DNA of 64,000 bases from Pseudoalteromonas peptidolytica (GCF_012641745.1 NZ_WEHZ01000008.1:99286-163285); one strand, 5' to 3'. Positions 1 through 9,855 are shown, counted from the stretch's first letter. Program-made: numbers and translations. The notes: generated from the letters alone by a model not told the origin.

Positions 1-408
1 TGCGATGTCTTGGCTAAGCTGTGGGAAAGTATGCGCTTGATTTAGCTCGCCACGTAAAATGTGTAACTGACCTAAGTCTTCTAATATGGTTACGGCCAAC
101 TCTGAATTGTGGTGTAAGACTTTGGCAGTGGTAGTTGGGCAAATCTCACCGTGGCGGCGTAGCACGCTAGCTTCTATCCTTGCTCTGTCCAATGTTAATG
201 GCCAGCTTTCTCCTACACAGCGAGCATATGGTAAGGCTTGTTTAACGATGATGCTATTGCGCTGAGTATCTTGGACGCGAAATACCAAATTTAAATTACC
301 ATCACCAAACTCATAGCAAGATAAGGTTTCACCTTCTGCAAAAAAGTGTCCCAAGTGAGTGACATAATCAATCACTTTTTCAGCATCAAACGCAACATAA
401 CCTGACAT
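1..408 (-). CDS. mtnK: S-methyl-5-thioribose kinase MtnK (N-terminal part, cut by window edge)
   Basis: The reading frame starts at the ATG whose complement lies at 406-408 and stays open for 136 codons to base 1, so the C-terminal two thirds lie outside the window. The N-terminus reads MSGYVAFDAEKVIDYVTHLG and continues with a GDGNLNLVFRV stretch, which is the conserved start of the kinase fold in MtnK. A later ILEDLG stretch also fits the aminoglycoside-phosphotransferase-like fold. MtnK phosphorylates 5-methylthioribose on O1 using ATP, the step before MtnA in methionine salvage. It is divergent from mtnA, with about 120 bp between the starts, which strengthens the call. The gene is cytosolic by expectation. 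No part of the catalytic loop is visible because of the truncation at the edge. Confidence 0.9.
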   Translation of the reverse strand, partial: MSGYVAFDAEKVIDYVTHLGHFFAEGETLSCYEFGDGNLNLVFRVQDTQRNSIIVKQALPYARCVGESWPLTLDRARIEASVLRRHGEICPTTTAKVLHHNSELAVTILEDLGQLHILRGELNQAHTFPQLSQDIA

Positions 409-453
409 GTTTTTGAACCTTGAGAATATTTGTTTATAGCATTCTATATTTTT

Positions 454-485
454 AAATGTTTAGATGTCTATACTTCTTTAGATCT
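454..485. promoter_or_regulatory. Candidate tandem MetJ boxes between mtnK and mtnA
   Basis: Four consecutive 8-mers from 454 match the MetJ consensus AGACGTCT at 5, 7, 6 and 4 of 8 positions. The best is AGATGTCT at 462-469. MetJ binds tandem 8-bp boxes, so the phasing matters more than any single match. The site sits in the divergent mtnK/mtnA promoter region. It is an inference; no binding score was computed. Confidence 0.4.
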
Positions 486-527
486 TGATGTAAAATGTTC
501 GGGGTAGTGTTAACAGAGCGCAATGTT

Positions 528-1550
528 ATGAAAACTTTAATTGCACGCAGCCTTAAATTTGAAGCCGGGGTTGTAAAAGTACTAGATCAATATTTACTGC
601 CACACCAGCAGGTATGGCATGAGTGTCGAGATGTCGCGACCATGAGCGATTTGATCCTGACACTTAAGGTTCGTGGTGCGCCGCTCATAGGCTTAGCGGC
701 AAGTCTATTAGTTGCATATCTTAGTGAGCAAGGTGAAGATAAAGTTACCATCGCCCATGCCATTAATACACTAGAGGCAACGCGCCCAACAGCAGTAAAT
801 TTAATGCACGCAATGGCTAAATTACGTAGCGTACTGGATAAACCTGACTGGCAAACACAATTGGTGACAACAGCAGAGCAGTTGTTTGAAGAAGATGCGG
901 CACTGTGCGATCGGATGGCAACGATAGGCGCTACTTTGGTGAATGCTGGTGATAATATTTTAACGCATTGCAATACCGGGGCATTAGCTACCGCAGGTGT
1001 TGGAACAGCGCTGGGTGTGATACACCATGCGGCAAAACAACATCGCAATATTCACGTCTGGGTTGATGAAACAAGGCCTTTACTTCAAGGCGGTAGGCTA
1101 ACGGCATTTGAGTTACAAGCATGGCAAATTCCATATACACTCATTTGTGACAATATGGCGGCGAGTTTAATGGCTGCGGGTAAAGTAGATAAGATTTTCG
1201 TTGGTGCGGATCGCATCGCAGCTAATGGTGATGTTGCTAATAAAGTAGGTACATACAATCTCGCGGTATTAGCACATTTTCATCAGATCCCTTTTTATGT
1301 TGTGGCACCAGTTACCACGGTAGACAGCCGATGCTTAAGTGGCGAACAGATCCCAATTGAACAACGAGAAAGAGCAGAGGTGACGGGAGTAAGTGGCAGT
1401 TTTGGTCACTGCCAATGGGCGCCGGATAATGCTGAGATATACAACCCGGCATTTGATGTTACTCCGGCAAGCTTAATTACCGGTTGGGTGTTAGATACCG
1501 GGCTGTATTCTGCTAGTGATGTTGAAAGTGGGATCTTTTCACTAGGTTAA
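528..1550 (+). CDS. mtnA: Methylthioribose-1-phosphate isomerase MtnA
   Basis: MtnA converts 5-methylthioribose-1-phosphate to 5-methylthioribulose-1-phosphate, the second step of methionine salvage after the kinase. The family signatures are clear: [19 protein letters not shown] (catalytic Cys near residue 147), [17 protein letters not shown] and [19 protein letters not shown] (catalytic Asp near residue 226). The frame is open from an ATG at 495, but I choose the ATG at 528, giving 340 residues. The family usually starts close to the KVLDQ...LPH motif, and the extra 11 residues look non-homologous. The gene is divergent from mtnK and has candidate MetJ boxes upstream. The rest of the pathway (mtnB, C, D, E, U) lies 8 kb away in the same window. 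The isomerase call is secure; the exact start is less so. Confidence 0.93.
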   Translation: MKTLIARSLKFEAGVVKVLDQYLLPHQQVWHECRDVATMSDLILTLKVRGAPLIGLAASLLVAYLSEQGEDKVTIAHAINTLEATRPTAVNLMHAMAKLRSVLDKPDWQTQLVTTAEQLFEEDAALCDRMATIGATLVNAGDNILTHCNTGALATAGVGTALGVIHHAAKQHRNIHVWVDETRPLLQGGRLTAFELQAWQIPYTLICDNMAASLMAAGKVDKIFVGADRIAANGDVANKVGTYNLAVLAHFHQIPFYVVAPVTTVDSRCLSGEQIPIEQRERAEVTGVSGSFGHCQWAPDNAEIYNPAFDVTPASLITGWVLDTGLYSASDVESGIFSLG

Positions 1551-1630
1551 CGCTTGTAAGTGTTTGTTACTCAAGTCACTCTATTGCTACACTGTACCCG
1601 TTTAATTTTGAATGGAGGTAGTGAATTAGG

Positions 1631-3574
1631 ATGAAAAAGTTTCTGATATTGGCTGTTGGTTTACTCGCGACACAGGCGCTCGCAAAATCAGTAGTCCCAC
1701 TTGAACACTTTAGTAAAGGCAGTGAATTTTCTGATGTACAAATATCGCCCAATGGCGAATATCTGAGCTTCATTACAAAGCGGGAGGGGAAAAACACGCT
1801 TGGCTTTTTGCAGCTAGATAAATTTAAGCTGCTCCATGCTGTTCGGTTTGACGACAACGCGCAAATAGGTCGATATGAGTGGGTTAATGACAATAGAGTG
1901 GTGCTTGAAAAACAGTACATCCGTGGCTGGAAAGATCACCCAGAATATCATGGTGAATTATTTGGCGTGAATGCAGACGGCAGCCGTGGTAAATACTTGG
2001 TTGGGTATCAAGGAGAAGGCCAAACAGGGTCGCGACTGCGTAAAGCAACTCCCCTTTACGGGACATCTTATATTCTTGACCCATTGGTTAATGACGAAGA
2101 TAAGATGTTGATTGTGACTTATCCCTGGAGCGGTTCCAAAGAGCCGGTAACACGAGTGTATGAAGTGAATGTTCATACCGGTGTTAGACGCAAAGTTACG
2201 GCCTCACCAAGAAAAATGGGGAGTTTCTTAACAGATCATCATGGCGAAGTTCGCGCTGTCGTAACACAAGATGATGATGGGTACTCATCAGTGTACACTC
2301 GCACAGCAAAACAGTCAGATTGGGTTGAGCTAAAACTTGCTGATGAGTTAGACGATTTTTGGATGCATGGGTTTGATAAAACGGGTAAATCTGTTTATCT
2401 ATCAGCATCTAAAAATGGTGAGCCGAAAGCGTTTTATCAGTTAAACTTAGAAAGTAAAGCGCTAACACATATTTTCCAAGATAAAGAAGTTGACCCAACT
2501 AAGGTGTGGGTTGACCCGCTTGATAAATCTCCTTTTGCGATAGAACTAGATCCAGGCTATCCGACGTACGCATTTATTGATGATAATGCTAACTGGAGTC
2601 AGCGTTTGAAATCATTGGTGGCATCGATCCCAGGTAATCAAATTCGTATTGTTAGTAGTACCAGAGATGGCGAGCAAGTCGTGGTATTTGCAAGTAGCGA
2701 TACCAATCCTGGAGATTATTATTTATATAATAGCAAAGAGAATAAGATGCGTTATCTGGCATCTGCTAGGCAATGGATAGCACCTGCAAAAATGTCCAAC
2801 ATGGAAGCCATCGCATTTACCAGCCGTGACGGACTGACCATTAATGGTTATCTGACTACACCACTTGGAAAAGAGAAAAAGAACTTGCCTCTGATAGTTA
2901 TGCCGCATGGTGGCCCTCATGGCCCAAGGGACTTCTGGCAATTTGATCCTGAAGTGCAAATGTTGGCAAGTCGTGGTATCGCAGTGTTACAAGTGAATTT
3001 TAGAGGCTCGGGTGGTTATGGTGAAGCATTTGAGAGACTAGGTTATCAGAAGTGGGGTAAAGAAATTCAATACGACATCATTGATGGAACCAAAGATCTA
3101 ATCGCAAAGGGCATCGTAGATGACAAACGGATCTGTATTATGGGGGCAAGTTTTGGCGGTTATTCTGCATTGCAAAGCGCAATATTAGAACCTGACTTAT
3201 TCCAATGCGCAGTCGGTGTTGTTGGTGTATACGATTTACCACTGATGTTTGAAGAAGGTGACGTAGCTCAGCGCAGCTCAGGGGTCGCATATTTAGAGCG
3301 TGTACTCGGGACTGACGAAAAACAGCTAAAGGCGTTTTCGCCAAGTTACAACGCAGATAAGCTAAAAGTTCCCGTGCTTATTGTTCATGGTGGTGAAGAC
3401 CAACGGGCACCTATCGAGCAGGCTGAGTCTATCATTGATGCTTTAAAAGAAGCGAAAGTACCGCATCAATATTACTTGCTGGAAGATGAGGGTCATGGGT
3501 TTTACAAACCAGAACATCGCTTGAAGTACTACCAAAAAGTGCTGGCATTTTTAGAGCAACCGCTGAAGCTGTAG
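1631..3574 (+). CDS. Secreted S9-family prolyl oligopeptidase-like serine peptidase
   Basis: A 647-residue protein with a Sec signal peptide (MKKFLILAVGLLATQALA), so probably periplasmic or secreted. The N-terminal half (about 30-380) is a beta-propeller-like region with repeats such as SPNGEYLSF. The C-terminal part is an alpha/beta hydrolase. The catalytic Ser is in GASFGGYSA (near 506), Asp in HGGEDQRAP (near 590) and His in DEGHGF (near 620). HGGPHGP is the usual oxyanion region of S9C acylaminoacyl peptidases and dipeptidyl-peptidase-like enzymes. A GGAGG Shine-Dalgarno-like run precedes the start by about 12 nt. It stands alone, between mtnA and a strong terminator. It probably cleaves short peptides during growth on protein. 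The exact subfamily specificity cannot be told from sequence. Confidence 0.88.
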   Translation: MKKFLILAVGLLATQALAKSVVPLEHFSKGSEFSDVQISPNGEYLSFITKREGKNTLGFLQLDKFKLLHAVRFDDNAQIGRYEWVNDNRVVLEKQYIRGWKDHPEYHGELFGVNADGSRGKYLVGYQGEGQTGSRLRKATPLYGTSYILDPLVNDEDKMLIVTYPWSGSKEPVTRVYEVNVHTGVRRKVTASPRKMGSFLTDHHGEVRAVVTQDDDGYSSVYTRTAKQSDWVELKLADELDDFWMHGFDKTGKSVYLSASKNGEPKAFYQLNLESKALTHIFQDKEVDPTKVWVDPLDKSPFAIELDPGYPTYAFIDDNANWSQRLKSLVASIPGNQIRIVSSTRDGEQVVVFASSDTNPGDYYLYNSKENKMRYLASARQWIAPAKMSNMEAIAFTSRDGLTINGYLTTPLGKEKKNLPLIVMPHGGPHGPRDFWQFDPEVQMLASRGIAVLQVNFRGSGGYGEAFERLGYQKWGKEIQYDIIDGTKDLIAKGIVDDKRICIMGASFGGYSALQSAILEPDLFQCAVGVVGVYDLPLMFEEGDVAQRSSGVAYLERVLGTDEKQLKAFSPSYNADKLKVPVLIVHGGEDQRAPIEQAESIIDALKEAKVPHQYYLLEDEGHGFYKPEHRLKYYQKVLAFLEQPLKL

Positions 3575-3591
3575 ACAACAAAGAATCTAAT

Positions 3592-3634
3592 AAAAGCCTG
3601 ACTTTGATACTGTATTGAAGTCAGGCTTTTTTTT
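3592..3634 (+). terminator. Rho-independent terminator after the S9 peptidase gene
   Basis: A stem of AAAAGCCTGACTT paired with AAGTCAGGCTTTT is followed by a run of eight or more T. It lies 18 nt after the stop at 3574. Confidence 0.88.
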
Positions 3635-3652
3635 ATGGCCTTATATATATTC

Positions 3653-3830
3653 GGCTCAGGTTTATGCCAATTTGCCTTAATGCTTGTTCGATTAGACAAA
3701 ACAAATTTTTGTCTTGCCTACTGGAGGTAAATACCTCGCTGTGAGCAGGACGCGGAAGCGGTGTTATCGACAAGGTTTGCTCGCTTCAACATAGACCACT
3801 TAATAAAGATAATTGGTATAAACCAAGCTA
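3653..3830. repeat. Intergenic repeat related to the 23.0-kb MITE-like element
   Basis: The 3575-4137 gap has no credible gene. Its core 3716-3765 aligns without gaps to 23094-23143 at roughly three quarters identity. Both end with near-identical GGACGCGG(A/G)AGCGGTGTT. The gap also holds the short motif AATTGGTATAAACC near 3811, which recurs in variant form at 24.66 and 41.18 kb. The left end starts GCTCAGGTTTATG, resembling the start of a third, more decayed copy near 62.49 kb. The rest up to 4137 is the promoter region of the M16 gene; I see no other structure there. Confidence 0.55.
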
Positions 3831-4137
3831 TTGTAACTGCCCACACTTCACGCATTACTAATAGACACTGATTGCTAAAGACTACTTAGCCACTTGCGCT
3901 AACATTACACCCAGATACTGCTTGTAAAAAGCCTCGAAATAACGAAAGCCCGTGTGGAATATTTCTATAATAATTTTAAACTATTGATTATATTGCTAAT
4001 AAAATAAAAATGAATTCATGATAACTTCATAAGCGACTCACCGAGCAGAGATAGTTAATCTTGTCGTCAACAGCAGGGGACAGCCTGCGAGCTCCTCTAA
4101 ACAGATAAAATAATAAAGTTGATGTAAGGATTTTCTT

Positions 4138-6987
4138 ATGCTTTTAAACAAAGTAGCAATGGCAGTAATTATGGCTGCAACATTAAATGGCTGTAGTCAG
4201 TTTCAATCGTCTGAAAGCGAAAAATATGCAGGTGCAGAATTTGTTGAGCAAAAGCATATTGAACGCGGTGATATTGGTATCGCATATGAAAAGTTTGAAT
4301 TAGAAAATGGCCTAACCGTTATTCTACATGAAGACCACTCTGATCCATTAGTGCATGTAGATGTGACTTATCATGTTGGCTCTGCACGAGAAGAGCTGGG
4401 TAAGTCAGGGTTTGCTCATTTATTTGAACACATGATGTTTCAAGGCTCAAAACATGTGGCAGATGAAGAACATATTAAAATGGTGACTGAAGCGGGTGGA
4501 AAGCTAAATGCCACAACGAATTTAGATAGAACTAACTACTTCCAAACCGTCCCTGTAAATCAGTTGGAGAAGATGCTGTGGTTAGAGTCAGACCGTATGG
4601 GGTTTTTTGCTCAAGGTATTACTCAAGAAAAGTTTGAAGTTCAGCGTGCTGCGGTAAAAAATGAACGCATGATGCGTTATGACAATGTGCCTTATGGGCA
4701 GGGTACCGAAAAGTCGCATCAAGCTCTGTATGGCTATGGACATCCTTATTCTTGGATGCCAATTGGATATATGTCGGATCTAAATAGAGCTGATGCCAAC
4801 GATTTAAAAGCCTTCTTTAAACGTTGGTATGGCCCAAATAACGCGACACTAACGATTGGTGGAGCAATTAGTCGCGATGACGTGTTGCCATTGGTACAAA
4901 AATACTTTGGTTCAATACCACGAGGCGAGGCCGTGACCAGCGCTGCAAAACAGCTAGGTACATTGAGTGAAACTCGTTTTGTGTCGTACGAAGATAATGT
5001 GTCACTGCCAATGATCAGAAAAACCTATCCGACGGCCTATATGGGGCACCAAGATGAAGCCGCATTAGATGCGCTAGGTTATTTTATTGGCCAAGGTGAG
5101 AGTTCGATGCTGCGTCAGAAATTAGTTGATACTCAGCAAGCTGTCCATGCAAGCTCTACGCATAAGTGTTTTGAATTATCTTGTCAGATGATTATTATCG
5201 CACTGCCACACCCTGTAAGTGGTAAAACGTTGACAGCGCTAAACCAAGATATTGAAACCTTAGTGAGTGACTACATTGAAAATGACCTGACTCAAAATGA
5301 CATTGAGCTATTTATTACCAAACGAGAAGCAGAAATTGTTAGAGCGCTGCAAAGTGTGCAAGGTAAAGTGTCAATGCTTGCCGAATTTGAGACTTTCCAT
5401 AACAGTCCGGACTACTTGAGTCAGCAGCTAGCGGGTATCAGAGCGCTGAAAGTAGATGATATTAAGCGAGTATATGCTCAATATGTTGCTAACAAACCGC
5501 ATACTGTGCTCAGCATTGTACCTAAAGGTAAGCCGGAGACAGTGGCGCAACCGGACAACTATACACCAACATTTTTCGAACCAGCAGGCACTGAAACGGC
5601 AAAAGCTGAGGTAGAGTTACCTATTATCGTAGATACTTTTGACCGCAGTATAAAGCCTACCTCTGGTGCTGCAAAAACGATTACGTTACCCAAGCTTTGG
5701 AAAACAAAAACGATGAATGGTATTGAAGTGTTAGGTGCAGAAGATGCTGAAACGCCTACTACAACCTTACTATTGCAAATTCCAGCAGGTCGCTTATATG
5801 ACCCAGAGCAATTACCAGGTGTTGCATTATTAACGGTGGAAATGCTAACAGAAGCCACAACTCAACATACAAAATCAGAACTCGCTCAGCAGTTAGCTAA
5901 ACTCGGTGCGGAAATATCATTTGATGCTAAGCCTGAGCATATTGAAATTGAGGTGTCGACTTTAACGAAGAATCTAACGCAAACATTAGCGGTGTTGGCT
6001 GAGAAGTTATTGCAGCCTAAATTTGCTGAATCAGATTTTGATCGAGTGAAAGGCCTTGTCATGGAGTACAGTAAAACAGAGCGAGATAGTGCTGACTTTC
6101 TAGCGGATAGTGCATTAAATGAAGTGATGTATGCAAAAGGAAACTACAGTAAACCTTGGTTACCTACTGTTGACGAGCTTGCAAAGCTAGAGCTTACCGA
6201 TATTAAATCCTATTACGCCAAGCAAGTTCGCCCGCAAGGTAGTAAATTGTCGGTAGTATCTGATATGGCGCAGCCTAAACTCATTGCGGCATTGGAAGGT
6301 GCACTATCTAAGTGGCTGGGTAAAGGTGAGCTTACTATGGTTGAGGCAACACCTGCGCAGTTAGACAGCAATACGATTTACCTTGTACACAAAGAAAATG
6401 CACCTCAGGCGCAGATCAGGGTGGCAACGCATACTGTGGCTGCAGACTTATCAGGTGAGCATTTTAAAAGTCAAATTATGAACTTTGCATTCTCAAATAG
6501 TTTTAACAGCCGTATTACGCAAAACTTGCGAGAAGATAAAGGCTTCACCTATGGTATCCGTGGCACTTTCTCAGGAAATCGAGACACAGGACATTATGTG
6601 ATTTCTTCAGGAATTAATGCTGAAAATGTGGCAGATGCACTAAACGAAATTCAACATGAATTAAAATTGGTTAGTACATCGGGGCTGACAGACAAAGAAG
6701 TGGAGTTTACAAAAAATGCCATTGCCCAGCGAGATGCACTGAAATATGAAACACCAGCTGCGAAATTAAGTTTCTTTGCGATGATGCACGCACATAATGT
6801 TGATTCAAGTATTGTAGAAACACAGGCTAACATTATCGAAAAGGTGACTAAAAAAGAACTAAACCAATTAGCTGCTAAGCACCTTGCACCAACAAATATG
6901 ACTTACATTGTAGTGGGTGACGCGCCTTCATTGACAACGCAACTAGAGGCTAAGGGCTTTAAAGTTAAAACATTAACCGTTCAATAA
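4138..6987 (+). CDS. M16-family zinc metallopeptidase, double domain, lipoprotein
   Basis: A 949-residue pitrilysin/insulinase-family peptidase. The N-terminus ends in a lipobox (LNGC, Cys at 19), so it should be lipid-anchored in the envelope. The inverted zinc motif HxxEH is present as HLFEH near residue 95, with a distal Glu in the KNERMMRYDNVPYG region. The second half repeats the M16 fold without HxxEH and holds the R/Y substrate-binding region (SRITQNLREDKGFTYGIRGTF), as expected of one-chain double-domain enzymes. It likely degrades peptides at the cell surface or in the periplasm together with the nearby S9 peptidase. It is monocistronic, with a clear terminator after it. The reading frame is intact. 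Confidence 0.9.
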   Translation: MLLNKVAMAVIMAATLNGCSQFQSSESEKYAGAEFVEQKHIERGDIGIAYEKFELENGLTVILHEDHSDPLVHVDVTYHVGSAREELGKSGFAHLFEHMMFQGSKHVADEEHIKMVTEAGGKLNATTNLDRTNYFQTVPVNQLEKMLWLESDRMGFFAQGITQEKFEVQRAAVKNERMMRYDNVPYGQGTEKSHQALYGYGHPYSWMPIGYMSDLNRADANDLKAFFKRWYGPNNATLTIGGAISRDDVLPLVQKYFGSIPRGEAVTSAAKQLGTLSETRFVSYEDNVSLPMIRKTYPTAYMGHQDEAALDALGYFIGQGESSMLRQKLVDTQQAVHASSTHKCFELSCQMIIIALPHPVSGKTLTALNQDIETLVSDYIENDLTQNDIELFITKREAEIVRALQSVQGKVSMLAEFETFHNSPDYLSQQLAGIRALKVDDIKRVYAQYVANKPHTVLSIVPKGKPETVAQPDNYTPTFFEPAGTETAKAEVELPIIVDTFDRSIKPTSGAAKTITLPKLWKTKTMNGIEVLGAEDAETPTTTLLLQIPAGRLYDPEQLPGVALLTVEMLTEATTQHTKSELAQQLAKLGAEISFDAKPEHIEIEVSTLTKNLTQTLAVLAEKLLQPKFAESDFDRVKGLVMEYSKTERDSADFLADSALNEVMYAKGNYSKPWLPTVDELAKLELTDIKSYYAKQVRPQGSKLSVVSDMAQPKLIAALEGALSKWLGKGELTMVEATPAQLDSNTIYLVHKENAPQAQIRVATHTVAADLSGEHFKSQIMNFAFSNSFNSRITQNLREDKGFTYGIRGTFSGNRDTGHYVISSGINAENVADALNEIQHELKLVSTSGLTDKEVEFTKNAIAQRDALKYETPAAKLSFFAMMHAHNVDSSIVETQANIIEKVTKKELNQLAAKHLAPTNMTYIVVGDAPSLTTQLEAKGFKVKTLTVQ

Positions 6988-7010
6988 GTTAACCAAATTG
7001 ATCCCAACCG

Positions 7011-7040
7011 TGGCGGGCACTCTGTGCTCGCCATTTTTTT
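7011..7040 (+). terminator. Rho-independent terminator after the M16 gene
   Basis: A ten-base stem TGGCGGGCAC / GTGCTCGCCA (one wobble) with loop TCT is followed by seven T. It lies 24 nt past the stop. Confidence 0.9.
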
Positions 7041-7162
7041 AACTCGACTTTTGACAAATAAGCGCATATCCAAGTTGTATTTTCGCTAGTTACTAGGAGG
7101 ATGGCAAACACGTGGTAACTGAGTAGCAATACGATGCCATCTATTATTTGTGCTGGCATGCC

Positions 7163-9301
7163 CTAGCGTTGATATAACTTAATTTCATTATGGTATCGAG
7201 AGATGTAAGAAATCAGCAGTTTGTTACCATGTGCATCTAAATAGTAGATGCTAGAGTCGGCATTGACTACGGACTTTATATCCAGAACGGTTTCAAGGGT
7301 GTTATCGTCATTAAGCTTAAATACAGACTGTCGATTATAAAGGTATATATCACCGTTAGCTGCCGTTATCATGGGTCTGACCTTTTCACCTTTCAAGTTA
7401 TGGTGCAGGGCTTCACCCGATATTAATGGGGTGACTTCGGTGGTTACAACGTTCAATAGTGCGATGTCTCGATTGCTTGATAGCGTGACAAGCTGGGTAT
7501 CGTCATACCAGTCAATACCGACAATATTGCGAGCAGGAAGAGTTGTGCTCTTTTGATCTCTGATAGAAATCACTTCAATTATCTTATCATCCGTTATTTC
7601 ATGGGCGCGCAGCTGTGCCACTCGATTATTGTGTAGGCGGGTGTCACCATTTTTTTCGTTATCTGGCATCGTATATAGTATATCGAGCGAGCCTAAAGCT
7701 CTTACTTGGGCGACTTTATTCACTGTCTGCTTAACCAATATTTGCTGCTCGGCAGGATCGGAGTCAATGATTGAATATCCAGCACTCAGTTGTGTGATAG
7801 GACTATATCTATGATGTTGGTCGATTCGAATTACAGTATATGACTCGGTGTCCTTAAAGACCGAATCTGTGTAGGCAAACTCTCCTTCTCCAAGGTAGGC
7901 CATAATCACTTCGTAGATCTTGGGTTTAGCAAAAGTTGTTGACTCGCCCGTTTTTAAATCAATGACATAACTGTCATGATCATAGCCATAAGTGGTCATG
8001 AGTAGTTGGCTCTTTGACATAGGCAAAACATAAGATGTTGGTTCTACTGCTACCCTAACAGGTGGTAGCTCAGTTAAAGTTTGCATTGAATAACGCTTAA
8101 TTTCGCTGCTGTCATGGTCAAACCACAACACTGTTTTTTGCTTAGGATCCCAATTTGCAGCCCATAACAAATGTGGATATTCAGCTAATTTCAAGGTTTT
8201 ATGGCCATTGAGTGTGGTGACTAATAGCTCAACCTTATCACCAATGTTACGTGTAAAAATCAACTGTTGTGTGTCGGGGATGATTGCAAGCAGGCGATCA
8301 CCAAAACCATGATTGCTGGGTGTCGTGATCCGAGTTTCTTTTTGTGTATTAAGGTCATAACGATAAATGGCTCCGAGGCTAGGTATCCCTAAATAACCTC
8401 GTCGGCTATACACTATTTGTGCTTGGCCGAAATCAAATATTGCGTTGATAGCGCCGCCAGAGCATGGGAATAAAGCTTGATCGCGGTTAACGGTGTTTGG
8501 AGATAGGCGATGTTTGCGATATTCGCATACCGGTTGCTCTGAGTCGCGCTCGGCTTGGTGTAGATAATAAATCCAATTACTGTCAGCGGACCACCCTAAA
8601 ATGGAACTGTTTGTCGGTATGCTTAGCGCCTTCTCATGTTGGGTGGTGAGATCCATCAGTCTTATCTCTCCTAGTGTATTCGCTTCATTGGTCGCGGATT
8701 TAAAGCTATAAGCGAGGTAGCGCTGATCTGGAGAGTTGTATAATTTGCCATGATGGCCTCGATACCACGAGAGTATTTGATTGTTAAATGTTGCAGCTTG
8801 TGGTGGCTGATGGTTACGCTCAGTAGTTTGATGGGGCATCACCACATACAGGGTGATGGCAATAGCTGCCAAGACAAAACAGGTAAACGCAATAAGATAA
8901 TATTTATAAGGCTTTGATGCTTTGCTTTTTTTGCAAACAGCGGTCTCTGCTTCGGGGGGCAACTCCGCTGCATCTGCTAGCGGTACAGTAAAGCTATAGC
9001 CTTTTCGGTAGTGCGTTTTAATCACTGGTTTTGGTTGCAGATCAGAAGCCAGCTGCTTTCTTAGCTCGAATATGACACGGTTAATTGTATTATCATCAAC
9101 AAAGCTAAGATGCCATACGTTTTGCGCAAGCTCTTGGCGAGTAATGATCCGGTTTTGATTTTGAATAAAATACATCAGTGCTTTGAAAAGTAATGGTTCT
9201 AGCTCTTTACTTTCTTGGGCATTACTGATGGTTTGCGTGGCTGTATTCAGTTGCCAGCATCCAATATCAATATAGTTCGGGTGTGTTGTTTCGAGATCCA
9301 T
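7163..9301 (-). CDS. CadC/ToxR-type membrane transcriptional regulator with TolB/WD40-like periplasmic domain
   Basis: A 712-residue one-component regulator. Residues about 1-110 form an OmpR-type winged helix: KALMYFIQNQNRIITRQEL, then NTINRVIFELRKQL and THYRKGYSFTV. A single transmembrane segment (YLIAFTCFVLAAIAITLYVV, near 130-150) follows. The long C-terminal part (about 170-712) has repeated DLTTQ, WSADSNWIYYL and DPKQKTVLWF elements typical of TolB/WD40 propellers. This places a sensor in the periplasm and the DNA-binding domain in the cytosol. It is convergent with the M16 gene and tandem with mtnBCD, with a 550-bp gap. Its targets are unknown. The neighbouring secreted peptidases make peptide or nutrient sensing a reasonable guess, not a conclusion. 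Confidence 0.82.
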   Translation of the reverse strand: MDLETTHPNYIDIGCWQLNTATQTISNAQESKELEPLLFKALMYFIQNQNRIITRQELAQNVWHLSFVDDNTINRVIFELRKQLASDLQPKPVIKTHYRKGYSFTVPLADAAELPPEAETAVCKKSKASKPYKYYLIAFTCFVLAAIAITLYVVMPHQTTERNHQPPQAATFNNQILSWYRGHHGKLYNSPDQRYLAYSFKSATNEANTLGEIRLMDLTTQHEKALSIPTNSSILGWSADSNWIYYLHQAERDSEQPVCEYRKHRLSPNTVNRDQALFPCSGGAINAIFDFGQAQIVYSRRGYLGIPSLGAIYRYDLNTQKETRITTPSNHGFGDRLLAIIPDTQQLIFTRNIGDKVELLVTTLNGHKTLKLAEYPHLLWAANWDPKQKTVLWFDHDSSEIKRYSMQTLTELPPVRVAVEPTSYVLPMSKSQLLMTTYGYDHDSYVIDLKTGESTTFAKPKIYEVIMAYLGEGEFAYTDSVFKDTESYTVIRIDQHHRYSPITQLSAGYSIIDSDPAEQQILVKQTVNKVAQVRALGSLDILYTMPDNEKNGDTRLHNNRVAQLRAHEITDDKIIEVISIRDQKSTTLPARNIVGIDWYDDTQLVTLSSNRDIALLNVVTTEVTPLISGEALHHNLKGEKVRPMITAANGDIYLYNRQSVFKLNDDNTLETVLDIKSVVNADSSIYYLDAHGNKLLISYISRYHNEIKLYQR

Positions 9302-9799
9302 GAAAATACCAAATTAGTGACCAGTAATATCAATTTGTTTGGGGTCTGTTGACCTTTGCTGTTTGATTTTTGTTCCTCTGATTGTGTCTTGTTCACTGCG
9401 CTCGACTTGCCGCCAAGTAATCTAAGTAAAAGTTGGGCAACAATGAACAACGCGCACTCAGGTAAATCCAAAACGCTGAGCTCTATTAGCACTTCTGCTG
9501 CGTTGCTCAACATAGGAGTAGGGTAAGGTGACTTTGTAGTAGTACATAGTCTTTATCGCCTGATTTACATAGACACACTATGCTACGTAGGCACTGCCTT
9601 GTATAAATACCACTCAAACTATTGCAACAACAAACTTGAAAGGTACACAGATCCTAATGCCGATATTATCAAAGATTTTAAAATAATATTCAGCAGTTAT
9701 TACTTATATCTTTGGGAATTAACCACTGCAAGAGTTGGTTACGGTTAAAAAAGCAGTGATATTGTTGAGGTAAGTACTTTAGTGGTTGGGGTTTAATGT
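9302..9799. repeat. Non-coding stretch that looks like dispersed-repeat DNA upstream of the CadC-like gene
   Basis: No gene is supported here. A minus-strand frame (9247-9513) overlaps the start of the regulator and ends in a QSEEQKSNSKGQQTPNKL stretch. I recall that type of peptide as a conceptual translation of common Pseudoalteromonas intergenic repeats, so I read it as repeat DNA rather than a gene. No second copy of this element was found by eye inside the window. The promoter of the regulator should lie near 9302-9400. Confidence 0.3.
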
Positions 9800-9832
9800 A
9801 AGGAAGCAACCTAGACTAAGCAGTTGCTTCCT
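9800..9832 (-). terminator. Hairpin, probable terminator of mtnBCD
   Basis: A perfect stem of AGGAAGCAAC / GTTGCTTCCT with a 12-nt loop lies 24 nt beyond the mtnD stop. The T-tract on the minus strand is weak (TTACATT), so termination may be partial. Confidence 0.55.
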
Positions 9833-9855
9833 TGCTCCGAGTTTTCAGTTTGGGA

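Noticed and set aside
9247..9513. Minus-strand frame of 88 codons overlapping the CadC-like start
   Set aside because: It overlaps the regulator's first codons in another frame, has no ribosome binding site, and its end resembles translations of intergenic repeats.
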